64,000 nucleotides of DNA from NCBI GenBank assembly GCA_019912965.1, contig JAIOHM010000127.1, forward strand, positions 1 to 64,000. Reading direction: 5' to 3'. Position numbers and translations under genes: made by a program. The notes beneath the pieces are model-generated. The model was not told where the DNA came from and did not search any database. It saw nothing but the letters and a program-made list of their open reading frames with translations. Position 1 is the first letter of the stretch. Each line of letters begins with the position of its first letter. Below, one piece after another: positions 17,544-26,139 of the stretch. The DNA is from Anaerolineae bacterium (GTDB taxonomy: Bacteria; Chloroflexota; Anaerolineae; Aggregatilineales; Phototrophicaceae).

Positions 17544-20213
17544 ATGGTCAAGAGCGTTTTCATCAGCAGCACCAGCCTCGACCTGAAAAAATATCGACAG
17601 GTTGCTATTGATACCTGCGTCAGCCTCGGTTTCCTCCCAATTGCGATGGAAAAGTTCGAGGCGATGGGTGTCGGTGCGACCGAAGGCAGCAAGCGTAAGC
17701 TCAAAGAAGCCGATCTCTACATAGGCATCATCGCCCACCGCTACGGCTACATCGAGGCGGGCTTCGACAAAAGTGTCACGGAGATCGAATTCGACTATGC
17801 GGGTGAACGGGGCCTTGACCGCCTGTGCTTTCTGATCGACTCCAATCATCCCTGGCCGAAATCGGCAGTTGAAAAACGAAATGTCGATAAACTGGATGCC
17901 TTTAAAGCAAAGGTGGAAAAATCGGTTATCCGGTCGCTGTTCACCACGGTTGATGATTTCCGCGAAAAGCTGACGATGGCGCTGGTCAACTGGCAGGAAT
18001 GGCGTTCTGCCCGCAGCGGTGAACTGGATGCAGTTCTCGCTACATTGCCAGATGATGTTCCCGGCAGGCCGGAAAAATTGATCGGGCGCGACGATTTGAT
18101 GATTGAAGTCAACAACCTGTTGGATAAAGGCAAGCGGGTGCTGCTGCAAGGGATGGGCGGCATGGGCAAAACCGCGCTGGCGGCGACGATTGCCGCCGAC
18201 CGGGTGGAAGCGGGCGAAGGCCCTGTCCTCTGGTTGCGCGCCGGGACGGAAGACCGTGATGGTCTGCTGGCGGCTATGGCGCGTCCCTTTAACGCCACCC
18301 AAACCGTCAGCAAGGAAACGGGCAGCGCCAATCAAGCGCGCGTCGTCCGGCTGCTGCTGGCTGAATATGGTGTCAAATTGGTCGTGCTGGATGATGCGTG
18401 GAACGCGAAGGCACTGACACAAATATTGAACGTGAACGCCATTCCCAGCGGTGTGCCAATTCTGGTCACATCGCGCAGCCGCTTCACCGGATTATCGCGG
18501 CTGGATGTAGGCCGGCTTTCGCGCACGGCTTCACTGGAACTGCTTTCGCATTACGGCGAACCCGAATGGAAAGAAGATGAATATGCCAATGCGCTGTGTG
18601 AAAAACTGGGCGATCACACGTATGCGGTGCGGGTGGCTAGTTTGACTCTGGCACTGGATGGTCTTTCGCCGAGTGAACTACTGGATCGTATCGAATCCGC
18701 GCCGTGGAAACTGGCTGCACCGGATGGCTCAGAAGAAGAAGGCCGCGCCAGCGTGGAAGAACTGCTGAACACCAGTTTGTACGGGCTTGACCCGGAAGCA
18801 CGGGAAGCCTTTCTGGCCTTTGGTGCATTCTTTACCGCCAGTGCCACCCCGGAAATGCTCGGCCTGTACATGAATCTGGATACCAATCTGGTCGAGGATG
18901 CGCTCAATCGTTTGCAGCGGCGTGGTCTGGCAGAGCGCGTTTCCGAAAGTGACGACCGGGTGGTCGAATACCGCATCCACGATCTGGCTTATAGTTACGC
19001 CCGTTCACAAGCCAGCGTCGACGATCACCGTGTAGCGCTCGATGCCTGCTTGAATTACCTCAACCGCTACCGTGAACCGAAGCCGGAAAACTTCGCCGCA
19101 CTGCGTACTGAACTGGATAACTTCACGGGTGCTGCCACCTACGCCATGACCGTTGGCCGTTACGCCGATGTGCAGCGTTTTGCCGATTGGCTCTACCGCA
19201 ATTTTGACACTGATACTGCCGAGGGTTTTCTGCACTTGCAGGGTTACGCGGGATTGGCAACCTCGCTTTTGCAGCAGGCCGCCAACGCCAGTGAAGCTCT
19301 CAAACAGCCGAAGCTCCAAGCCATGTATCTGGGCAGTCTGGGCAGTGCCCACCGCGATCTGGGGCAGGTCAAAACCGGGATGAAGCAATATCGTCAAGCG
19401 CTCAAAATTTACCGCGATCTGGGCGACACTGCTGGGGAAGGCATCACGCTAGGGCGGTTGGGTATTGCTCACCGCCTATTGGGGCAGGCGGAATTTGCTA
19501 TCGACTATCTGGAACAAGCCCTCACGATTTCGAAGCAGGTACAGGATAACCGTACCGAGGGCATCAATCTGGCGAACCTCGGCATCGCCTATCGTTTGCT
19601 AGGGCAGGTCGAAAAAGCGGTTCAATATCTGGAACAGGCTTTGACGATTGCCCGTGCACGAGGCGACCAGCGCGGCGAGGCCATCAACCTTGGCAACATT
19701 GGTGATATTTACCGCGACATGAATCGTTTGGATGACGGCATCCGCACCTACGATCAGGCGCTTGCCCTCGCTCGCACCACAGGCGACCGGCGCGGCGAAG
19801 GTATCAATCTTGGGCGTTTGGGCGATGCCTATCGGGGTTTGGGGCATTACCCGGAAGCTATCAACTATCTGGAACAGGCGTTAGCTATTGCCCGCGAAAC
19901 CGGGGATAAACGTGGCGAGGCCATCAATCTGGGGCGATTAGGCGATACCTACCGTGATCAAGGCCAGGTTGCACAGGCCATTGGGCATCACGAACGGGCC
20001 TTGGGCATCGCCCATCAGATGGATGACCGCCGGGGTGAAGGCTACAGTCTGCTTGATCTGGGTACAGACTACACCCATCTGCGCGATTACCCCCGTGCTA
20101 TTGAATATATGCAGGCTGCCCGCGCCATTTTTGATGGGCTGGGTATGAAAAACCGGGTTGAATATATCGACACCCGGATTGCCGAGGTACGGCGCGAATC
20201 GAAAATCAAGTGA
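17544..20213 (+). CDS. DUF4062-NB-ARC-TPR STAND protein
   Basis: An 889-residue multidomain STAND NTPase. Residues about 1-140 are a DUF4062 domain (VKSVFISSTSLDLKKYRQVAID, FEAMG, IGIIAHRYGYI), a TIR-like fold seen in signalling and defence proteins. Residues about 180-480 are an NB-ARC module with P-loop GMGGMGKTALA (from residue 203), Walker B LVVLDDAW (279-286) and sensor TSRSR. Residues about 593-870 contain seven 40-residue TPRs of the EGINLGRLGDAYR type, nearly identical at DNA level. The start at 17544 was chosen because the domain begins there and GGAAC precedes it. Likely role: ligand sensing by TPRs, with ATP-driven oligomerisation activating the N-terminal effector. Whether it is antiviral or regulatory cannot be told. 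Confidence 0.92.
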   Translation: MVKSVFISSTSLDLKKYRQVAIDTCVSLGFLPIAMEKFEAMGVGATEGSKRKLKEADLYIGIIAHRYGYIEAGFDKSVTEIEFDYAGERGLDRLCFLIDSNHPWPKSAVEKRNVDKLDAFKAKVEKSVIRSLFTTVDDFREKLTMALVNWQEWRSARSGELDAVLATLPDDVPGRPEKLIGRDDLMIEVNNLLDKGKRVLLQGMGGMGKTALAATIAADRVEAGEGPVLWLRAGTEDRDGLLAAMARPFNATQTVSKETGSANQARVVRLLLAEYGVKLVVLDDAWNAKALTQILNVNAIPSGVPILVTSRSRFTGLSRLDVGRLSRTASLELLSHYGEPEWKEDEYANALCEKLGDHTYAVRVASLTLALDGLSPSELLDRIESAPWKLAAPDGSEEEGRASVEELLNTSLYGLDPEAREAFLAFGAFFTASATPEMLGLYMNLDTNLVEDALNRLQRRGLAERVSESDDRVVEYRIHDLAYSYARSQASVDDHRVALDACLNYLNRYREPKPENFAALRTELDNFTGAATYAMTVGRYADVQRFADWLYRNFDTDTAEGFLHLQGYAGLATSLLQQAANASEALKQPKLQAMYLGSLGSAHRDLGQVKTGMKQYRQALKIYRDLGDTAGEGITLGRLGIAHRLLGQAEFAIDYLEQALTISKQVQDNRTEGINLANLGIAYRLLGQVEKAVQYLEQALTIARARGDQRGEAINLGNIGDIYRDMNRLDDGIRTYDQALALARTTGDRRGEGINLGRLGDAYRGLGHYPEAINYLEQALAIARETGDKRGEAINLGRLGDTYRDQGQVAQAIGHHERALGIAHQMDDRRGEGYSLLDLGTDYTHLRDYPRAIEYMQAARAIFDGLGMKNRVEYIDTRIAEVRRESKIK
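19390..20150 (+). repeat. 120-bp coding tandem repeats (TPR array)
   Basis: The TPR part of the STAND gene is built of 120-bp units with high nucleotide similarity, for example GGCGAGGCCATCAATCTGGG and GGCGAAGGTATCAATCTTGG recurring every 120 bases from about 19670 to 19940. Such arrays expand and contract by recombination and can change ligand specificity. Confidence 0.7.
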
Positions 20214-20218
20214 GCACA

Positions 20219-20246
20219 AAAGCGCGAAAATCCAGTTTCGCGCTTT
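20219..20246. terminator. Bidirectional Rho-independent terminator
   Basis: AAAGCGCGAAA, a 6-base loop and TTTCGCGCTTT: an 11-bp perfect stem with A and T tails on the respective sides. It lies 5 bp after the STAND gene stop and just before the convergent HEAT-repeat gene's end, so it can serve both. Confidence 0.8.
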
Positions 20247-20252
20247 CCACGT

Positions 20253-20990
20253 TTAACTTTTCAGACGTTTGACAACCTTTGGCACGAGGCCTCGTACCCG
20301 TTGGTCAGGATCGTTGTGCATAGCCTGAATCGCTTCTTTGGCGTCCGCGCCGCCGATATGACTCAGTGCAGTCACAGCCGCAAACCGCACTTGCCAGTGT
20401 TCATCGGTCAGTAAGGTCGCCAGCGCGGGAATCGTTTCTTTATCCCCAATCAGCCCCAGAATCTCTGCCGCCTGTTCCCGGACTTGCCAGCGTTCATGCG
20501 TCAAAGCATCAATTAAAAGAGGCAGGCTTGCATTCCCAAAACGCTCCAGTGCATTGGCAACTGTCGTTTGCACTTCGTGGTTCTCATGTCCTAAAAGATG
20601 GACGATTGCGGGTGCAGCTTGCACATCGCCAAGCTGACCCAATGTGAAGATGGTTTTCGTCAGAACGGTAACATCGCTGTCTTGCAGGGTATTGATTAAG
20701 GCATCTACCGCGCGGGCATCGCCAATCTTGCCCAGCACATGAGCGGCATGATGGCGGGCTGCCGGATTCGAATGACCCAGAAGATCAATCAATGGTTGAA
20801 CGGCTGTGCTGCCCATCCGCACCAGTGCCCATGTAATGTCCTCACGAACGTAGAAATCCATTTCGGTATACAGCGCATGAATTAGTACATCCAACGCACT
20901 CTGATCGCCCAGATTGCCGAGGTCTAGCGCGGCACGGCTTCGCACATTACGATCCAGATGATGAAGTTGTTGGGTCAGAGTCTCAATCAT
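20253..20990 (-). CDS. HEAT-repeat protein (PBS-lyase type)
   Basis: A 245-residue all-helical protein made of about seven 31-residue HEAT repeats. Each repeat has the pattern AALDLGNLGDQSALDVLIHAL, AAHVLGKIGDARAVDALINTL, or AAEILGLIGDKETIPALATLL. These PBS-lyase-like HEAT repeats mediate protein-protein contacts; no catalytic residues are seen. It is convergent with the STAND gene and downstream (90 bp) of the membrane protein at 21081 on the same strand. It might be a scaffold for either, but nothing in the sequence proves it. Confidence 0.9.
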   Translation of the reverse strand: MIETLTQQLHHLDRNVRSRAALDLGNLGDQSALDVLIHALYTEMDFYVREDITWALVRMGSTAVQPLIDLLGHSNPAARHHAAHVLGKIGDARAVDALINTLQDSDVTVLTKTIFTLGQLGDVQAAPAIVHLLGHENHEVQTTVANALERFGNASLPLLIDALTHERWQVREQAAEILGLIGDKETIPALATLLTDEHWQVRFAAVTALSHIGGADAKEAIQAMHNDPDQRVRGLVPKVVKRLKS

Positions 20991-21080
20991 GGCTTGATTT
21001 TAACCTTAAAGTGCCTCCCAATGGGCAGGCAGCCGAATAGATCGTGTTATCGTATCAGGTTCTTTAGGGGTTATGAAGGG

Positions 21081-21917
21081 TCAGATGCGCGACAGGAGAT
21101 AACGGGTCATCTGGAACGCGCCCGCAATCACCAGCAGCGGCAGCACCAGCGGAAAGATGAATTCGACAACCAGCCGCAGCGGGGTGTCCAGCGGAACGAA
21201 CCGCAGCAGATTGAGCAGCAGGAAGTAAAAACCGGAAGCGATTAAGGTGCTGATAACCGCAGAGGCACGGTTGTGCAGCGCAGCGCCCATCATCACACCA
21301 ATTGCCCCGATCATAAAAGGCTCGACCGCCAGCCGCAGCATGGAAACCGCCAACCCGGCAATGATCGCTCCGCGTGCCAGCAGTGGTTGTTCATCCAGCG
21401 GCCAGATTGATGCATATTGCGAAATCAGCAGTGGCATACTCATCAAAACGGCTGCCGTCAGCAGCAAACCCAAATCTTCCACCTGCCGCCAGATGGCTGC
21501 CGCCACTTTGCTGGCGATGATGGATTCCAGATTAAAGGGGGTGACGCGCAGCAGTTGGAATGTTCCGTTTTGCAATTCGTCGGCAATCGTCCGTGCCGCT
21601 GCCATACCGACCAAAACCAACACGTGTCCGTACAGATACATGGCAAACGGGAACAACAGCACCGAGGCGGTAATAGCCGGGAGTGCCAGTTCGACCAATC
21701 CGGGAATCGGCAGGCTGAGCAGCACTAATGCAGCCTGCACGACGAAAGCGCGTTTTAAGAAGGTTGTTTCCGGGAGAATGGTTTTCCAGTACATGCCAAG
21801 ATGACGCCGGATGATGGGGTTGGAGCGCCGCGCCCACCGGGGCAAATGGCTGTCAATTTCGTGCTGACCGAGCTTGACAAAGCGGACAAATCGCCGTTCG
21901 GTTGTTGTACTTTCCAC
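21081..21917 (-). CDS. ABC-2-like integral membrane protein
   Basis: A 278-residue membrane protein with six hydrophobic segments (from about residue 60 onward). The cytosolic motif TIADELQNGTFQLLRVTPFNLESIIASK between segments 2 and 3 matches the ABC-2 permease coupling region (E-x-x-x-G-T-x-x-L-L-x-x-T-P). No ATPase gene is adjacent, so its partner is unknown. A GTG start at 21917 was chosen because AAAGGTGGG lies 6 bp upstream; the longer frame begins MTRGVYNK without a binding site. It is divergent from the TIR operon. Confidence 0.75.
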   Translation of the reverse strand: MESTTTERRFVRFVKLGQHEIDSHLPRWARRSNPIIRRHLGMYWKTILPETTFLKRAFVVQAALVLLSLPIPGLVELALPAITASVLLFPFAMYLYGHVLVLVGMAAARTIADELQNGTFQLLRVTPFNLESIIASKVAAAIWRQVEDLGLLLTAAVLMSMPLLISQYASIWPLDEQPLLARGAIIAGLAVSMLRLAVEPFMIGAIGVMMGAALHNRASAVISTLIASGFYFLLLNLLRFVPLDTPLRLVVEFIFPLVLPLLVIAGAFQMTRYLLSRI

Positions 21918-22036
21918 GAGAAACCCACCTTTTAGTCCAAATTTATTATACACCCCACGAGTCACTTGAGTTCACCGATTTCCCTAATTTGGGATAAATT
22001 GGGAAATCATCAGCTATATCCCCAGCATTAAGGGGT

Positions 22037-22064
22037 TTGTAATCCGCCGGGGATTTTCTATAAT
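22037..22064 (+). promoter_or_regulatory. Candidate promoter of the TIR operon
   Basis: TTGTAA (22037-22042), a 16-bp spacer and a perfect TATAAT (22059-22064), 37 bp before the TIR gene start. The surrounding gap (21918-22100) is A+T-rich and holds CCCAATTTATCCC-like short inverted stretches at about 21982-22003. Confidence 0.5.
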
Positions 22065-22100
22065 TACCTCAATAATTTTTAGGCTGAGAGTGCTTCAACG

Positions 22101-23105
22101 ATGACTTCCGTTTTTATCAGTTATTCCCGAAAAGATATGATGTTTGCCCGCCAACTGGTCATAAGCTTACAGGCAAATCATGTAGCTGTATGGTTTGACC
22201 AGAACGATATTATTGGTGGGCATAACTGGCGCAAGTCGATTGAAGATGGCATTACACAGACAGAGGTTTTTGTCCTTATCATGACGCTGAACTCACTGGC
22301 ATCGGATTACTGCCGTCAGGAATACGAATATGCGCTCCAGAACAACAAGCCGATCCTGCCGATTTATGCCGCTGCCTGTAACCCGAACTGGTTGGGTTTA
22401 GGGTCAATTCACCGCATTGATTTCGTGAAAAAGGATTTCACCACCGCATTCGGGGAAGTCCTGCGGGCATTGCAAAATCAGGGCAGCATCACGTCCCCGG
22501 CTCAACAAATTTGCCCGATTTGCAAGGCGTCCGGTTCAGCAGGGTCATTAACCTGCGTGAATGGTCATGTGTACCGCCCATCACGGCTGGGGCAACTGGT
22601 GAATCTGCAACCAGCCGAACTTGGCATCTATGTGGCAACTTATCAACCCTATGCGGCAGTTGCAACCTCCGGCATGGATGATTTACTGGCGGTGGCACTG
22701 CCGTTGCTGGCGATGCGGAATTTTGATGGCGCGGCAGCCGGGTTACAACAGGCCATCAATGCGAACCCGATACAGGCTTATCCCAATTATGCGCTCGCAT
22801 TAGCTGGATTGCGGATGCGGCGGCCCTTCTTGCTCGAACATCAAGAAGCTCTTCGCGCACAAACCTATGCATCAAATGCGCTGGCCTATGATCCCGGTTT
22901 AGCCCCGGCGGCATTTTTGCTGGCGCTCATCAAAGAAGATTTTTTTGCTAAACATGGTTATCGGGTGGATGAACCCGGTGTGATGACCTGTCTGAACATG
23001 GCGCGGGGCGGTAGAATAGATAAATCCGAACTCAGGGTACTGCTTGCCCTTGTGACCGCCTTTAGCAGCCCAGCGATGACTGCTCTACAGTCCGCCGCAT
23101 ACTGA
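22101..23105 (+). CDS. TIR-domain protein with zinc-ribbon and TPR-like region
   Basis: A 334-residue protein. The TIR domain spans residues about 1-125: VFISYSRKD at the first strand, VWFDQNDIIGGHNW (BB-loop region) and SLASDYCRQEYEYAL, where Glu74 takes the position of the catalytic NADase Glu in the C-x-x-E motif. A zinc-ribbon-like CPIC...TCVNGH cluster follows (Cys138, Cys141, Cys152, His156). Residues about 195-330 are helical and TPR-like (ALPLLAMRNFDGAAAGLQQAINANP). The likely reaction, if active, is NAD+ hydrolysis or cyclisation. It is followed 8 bp later by a membrane protein, so they form a two-gene unit. Confidence 0.9.
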   Translation: MTSVFISYSRKDMMFARQLVISLQANHVAVWFDQNDIIGGHNWRKSIEDGITQTEVFVLIMTLNSLASDYCRQEYEYALQNNKPILPIYAAACNPNWLGLGSIHRIDFVKKDFTTAFGEVLRALQNQGSITSPAQQICPICKASGSAGSLTCVNGHVYRPSRLGQLVNLQPAELGIYVATYQPYAAVATSGMDDLLAVALPLLAMRNFDGAAAGLQQAINANPIQAYPNYALALAGLRMRRPFLLEHQEALRAQTYASNALAYDPGLAPAAFLLALIKEDFFAKHGYRVDEPGVMTCLNMARGGRIDKSELRVLLALVTAFSSPAMTALQSAAY

Positions 23106-23113
23106 GGTTTGCG

Positions 23114-24193
23114 ATGACATCTCGCAGCGTCAGCCCTTATTCGACCTCAAAAACCCAACGCATCATCACTGAGGAAATGAAGCGGCGGCAAATCCGCGCT
23201 TATTTTGGGTACACTGATATTCCGCCAAAACCCATTGCGCCCCGTGAACCAGAAATTGGGCGCATACGATTGCTGAAGCAGATCGGTGCGATTGCTGGCC
23301 CGGTCATTATCTTGCTCGGCATTCTGGCACTGTTCCTCAAGCTGGACTTGGCTTTGATTGCCCCGTTAATACTCACAGGCGGCATTATTTTTGGTGGAAC
23401 GCGCCTCATCAGCAATTACATTAACCAACGAGATTGGGCTTACCAGCAGTTGGGCGCACAGTATATGAGCCTGCTTTATGACTACCAGCAAAAGCTGAAG
23501 AAATGGGAAATCCTGGAAGAGGATTTGCGGAATATACCTTCTGCTCATCAGATTGATCTCTGGTTACAGGAGGATCTGCGGCGCATTCGTGACCGCATTG
23601 GATTGGAAAGACTCAGCCTAGTAACAAATCAGCTTGAAGCAGAGCGGTCTACTAGCTTCATTTATGGGGCACTGCTGGAAAATAAAGACGATGACGGCAA
23701 TCCCGATATTCCACAACATGAATTCCAAAGCGCCCGTTTTGATAGTGTAGATGGCAAATTGCGGTTTCCGTGCTACCAGTTTATGGTGGTTTATTTGTCA
23801 GATACCCGTATCTCAGCTTACTCTGCCCGGTTCAACTTCTTGCACGGCGAATTATTGGGTTCTAAGACCTATGAGTACCTTTATCAAGATATTGTGTCGA
23901 TTTCCACCGAGGAAGTGTCGATCAATTATTATTTGCCGCAGCCGTTTTTTGTTGCCAATGGGCCGCTGGCCTCAACCAACTTCAGCGTTCCTTTAATGCC
24001 AACAATACAAACTATGCAAAGCAAAATCAGTAAGGCCACAAAATTCATTCTGAGTGTCCCCAGCGGCGACAGTGCCTCTGTTATCATTGATATTGACTTG
24101 GATGAAAACTTGCTTGGCCCGCAACTCAAAGCCGGCCTGAAGACGCAAATTGATTACATCCGCACCAAACTGCGCGAGAAGAAAAAGGGTTAG
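23114..24193 (+). CDS. Membrane protein of unknown function, partner of TIR gene
   Basis: A 359-residue protein not recognised. Residues about 1-50 are basic and cytosolic. Two adjacent hydrophobic helices lie at about 57-95 (IAGPVIILLGILALFLKL and LIAPLILTGGIIFGG). A coiled-coil-prone stretch rich in charged residues (about 115-165, YDYQQKLKKWEILEEDLRNI) follows, then a beta-rich C-terminal domain (about 205-340). It starts 8 bp after the TIR gene's stop, so co-translation is likely. In TIR-based signalling the partner is often an effector or membrane anchor, which would fit, but this is inference. Its stop overlaps the convergent zinc ABC gene (24190-24193). Confidence 0.8.
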   Translation: MTSRSVSPYSTSKTQRIITEEMKRRQIRAYFGYTDIPPKPIAPREPEIGRIRLLKQIGAIAGPVIILLGILALFLKLDLALIAPLILTGGIIFGGTRLISNYINQRDWAYQQLGAQYMSLLYDYQQKLKKWEILEEDLRNIPSAHQIDLWLQEDLRRIRDRIGLERLSLVTNQLEAERSTSFIYGALLENKDDDGNPDIPQHEFQSARFDSVDGKLRFPCYQFMVVYLSDTRISAYSARFNFLHGELLGSKTYEYLYQDIVSISTEEVSINYYLPQPFFVANGPLASTNFSVPLMPTIQTMQSKISKATKFILSVPSGDSASVIIDIDLDENLLGPQLKAGLKTQIDYIRTKLREKKKG

Positions 24194-25002
24194 CAGTCAT
24201 TACAGTGGTGGTCGTCTACAAAGAGGAGGCGGCCATTTTCCAGCGTAGCAATCTGCCCGCCATACAGCCGCGCCAGCACCGACGGTTGATAGACTTCATC
24301 CGCAGTGCCATAAGCAATAAGTTGCTGATGTAAAGCGAGTACCCGGTCAAAACGCTTGAAAGCCAGCGCCAGATCATGCGTACAGAGAATAATCGTCATC
24401 CCCTCCGTGTTTAACCCATCCAGCACATCCATCAAACTAGCCTGCGCTCCGGCGTCTACCCCGCTGAAGGGTTCATCCAGCAGCAGAATTTTGGCTTCCT
24501 GTGCCAACGCCCGTGCGATGAATACCCGCCGCCGCTGCCCGCCGCTGAGTTCCCCAATTTGCCGATCACCCAAATCCGCCATGCCAACCCGCTCAAGCGC
24601 AACATCAACCGCGTCCCATTGGGCACGTCCCGGCCAGCGCAGCCAGCCGATTTGACGAATGCGTCCCATCATCACGACATCGCGCACTGTCGCCGGGAAG
24701 CTCCAATCTACGCCTTCATGCTGTGGAACATAACCCAAACAGTAACGACCGCTTTCGTGGATTTTGACCATTCCCGCCTGCGGTTGCAGCATACCCATCA
24801 CTGTCTTGATGAGCGTGGATTTGCCCGCGCCGTTCGGCCCGATGATGGCGACTCGTTCCCCAGCCTTGACGCTGAAACTGATATTTTCCAGTGCAGGTTC
24901 GTTGTTGTAAATCACCGTCAGGTCGCGCACTTCCAGCGCCAGCCGCGCCGGTACACGAACTGGAACTGGCTTCATTTCGATGGGTTCGGCTACCGTCAGC
25001 AC
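24190..25002 (-). CDS. znuC: Zinc/manganese ABC transporter ATP-binding protein (ZnuC-like)
   Basis: A 270-residue ATPase subunit of a metal-uptake ABC importer. Walker A GPNGAGKST (residues about 55-63), the Q-loop YVPQHEGVDW, signature LSGGQRRR and Walker B ILLLDEPFSGVD are all intact. The QHEGVDWSFPATVRDVVMMGR segment is characteristic of the Mn/Zn/Fe (ZnuC/MntA) subgroup. A GTG start at 25002 has AGAGGT upstream. It lies 98 bp downstream of the ZnuA-like gene with a hairpin between them. No permease gene follows; the TIR operon converges on its end. Confidence 0.93.
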   Translation of the reverse strand: MLTVAEPIEMKPVPVRVPARLALEVRDLTVIYNNEPALENISFSVKAGERVAIIGPNGAGKSTLIKTVMGMLQPQAGMVKIHESGRYCLGYVPQHEGVDWSFPATVRDVVMMGRIRQIGWLRWPGRAQWDAVDVALERVGMADLGDRQIGELSGGQRRRVFIARALAQEAKILLLDEPFSGVDAGAQASLMDVLDGLNTEGMTIILCTHDLALAFKRFDRVLALHQQLIAYGTADEVYQPSVLARLYGGQIATLENGRLLFVDDHHCNDC

Positions 25003-25029
25003 AAGTGACCTCTATCTGAATAGGCTATA

Positions 25030-25051
25030 GGGCATCCATTACTCGATGCCC
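25030..25051 (-). terminator. Hairpin between znuA-like and znuC-like genes
   Basis: GGGCATC and GATGCCC arms (25030-25036 and 25045-25051) around an 8-base loop, in the gap after the znuA stop. There is no strong U-run in the transcript direction. It could be a partial terminator or processing site lowering ATPase expression relative to the binding protein. Confidence 0.45.
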
Positions 25052-25100
25052 TTCTCTCTGACTGCTTGTTGCGGCGGAATTTTACGTCGTGGGGTGAAGA

Positions 25101-26123
25101 TTATTTCAAGGCTTCTGCAATCGCAAGAGCATTATACCGCAGGTAATCGAGATATGTTCCTGCGGGTTCACCACTGCTCAACGAATCGCTGTAAAGCTGC
25201 GTGACCACATTGATTCCGGTTTCTTGGGCGACGACTTCTGCCAATCCCGGTGTGCTAGAAATCTCTGCAAAAATGGCCGGAACTCCTTCATCAGCAATCA
25301 ACTGGATGAGTTCCGCCAACTGCTGCGGGTCGGTATCGCTGAGGGTTGTCCCACCCGCGATGACAACACCGACAATCTCAAAGCCATAGTGTGCTGCGAA
25401 GTAGCCGAAAAATTCGTGATTGGTGACCAGTATCCGCCGTTCTTCCGGCACAACCGAGAGGATTTCCACAACTTCAGCATCCAGCGCATCCAATTGGGCA
25501 TTATCGGCTTCGGCATTCGCACGGTAAACATCAGCATTGGCGGGGTCGGCGGCAGCAAAAGCCTCGGCAATATTGGTCGCCCACACTTTCACGTTCAATG
25601 GGTTCGTCCAAACATGCGGGTCACATACACCGTGTTCATGTTCATCATGAGCTTCCTCGGTGGCTTCGGGTTCGTCATGATGTTCATCTTCGCAAACGTC
25701 TTCTTCACCCAGGATGCCGATTATTTCCATATCTTCATGTTCAGCTTCAACGGCTTCCTCGTTGTGATGATGTTCACCAAAAGCCAACATTTCAATCCCG
25801 TTGGACACAGTGATGATTGGAACATCCGCCGCGTTCTCGACCAAATCACCGAGAAAAACCTCCAGACCTGCCCCATTGACCAGCACCACATTGGCATCAG
25901 CTACTTTGAGGACATCCTGCGGCGTGGGTTCAAAGGCATGAACATCCGAACCAGCGGGAATCAATGAACTGACATTGACCCAATCACCGCCAACATTTTT
26001 AGCAACATCCGCGATGAGTGTCGTGGTCGCCACCACATTTAGCGGTTCAGTTTGGGCGGCTACAGTGGAGAATACGCCAATTATGAGTACAATAAGGGTC
26101 GAAACAACCAAGCGTTTTGGCAT
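25101..26123 (-). CDS. znuA: Zinc ABC transporter substrate-binding protein (ZnuA-like)
   Basis: A 340-residue extracytoplasmic metal-binding protein (cluster A-I). The signal peptide is residues about 1-24 (VVSTLIVLIIGVFSTVAAQ). Metal ligands in order: His in DVHAFEPTPQD, His in CDPHVWTNP, His in TNHEFFGYFA, and the acidic ligand in QLYSDSLS. A long His/acidic loop (EHHHNEEA, DEHHDEPEAT, HDEHEHGVC; residues about 125-185) is the hallmark of zinc-specific members. The start at 26123 was chosen because it gives the signal peptide, with AGGAATG upstream. Divergent from a Fur/Zur gene across two operator-like boxes. Confidence 0.95.
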   Translation of the reverse strand: MPKRLVVSTLIVLIIGVFSTVAAQTEPLNVVATTTLIADVAKNVGGDWVNVSSLIPAGSDVHAFEPTPQDVLKVADANVVLVNGAGLEVFLGDLVENAADVPIITVSNGIEMLAFGEHHHNEEAVEAEHEDMEIIGILGEEDVCEDEHHDEPEATEEAHDEHEHGVCDPHVWTNPLNVKVWATNIAEAFAAADPANADVYRANAEADNAQLDALDAEVVEILSVVPEERRILVTNHEFFGYFAAHYGFEIVGVVIAGGTTLSDTDPQQLAELIQLIADEGVPAIFAEISSTPGLAEVVAQETGINVVTQLYSDSLSSGEPAGTYLDYLRYNALAIAEALK

Positions 26124-26139
26124 GTCGTAAGCATTCCTA

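Noticed and set aside
17409-18422. 337-residue reverse frame opposite the NB-ARC gene
   Set aside because: Antisense shadow; the forward frame has complete DUF4062 and NB-ARC motifs.
19390-20150. CRISPR-like array because of regular repeats
   Set aside because: The 120-bp units are coding TPRs with no short repeat-spacer structure. No CRISPR array or cas gene is seen in the window.
25224-25967. 247-residue forward frame opposite the znuA-like gene
   Set aside because: Antisense shadow of a clear family gene; rich in residues expected from reversed His/Glu codons.
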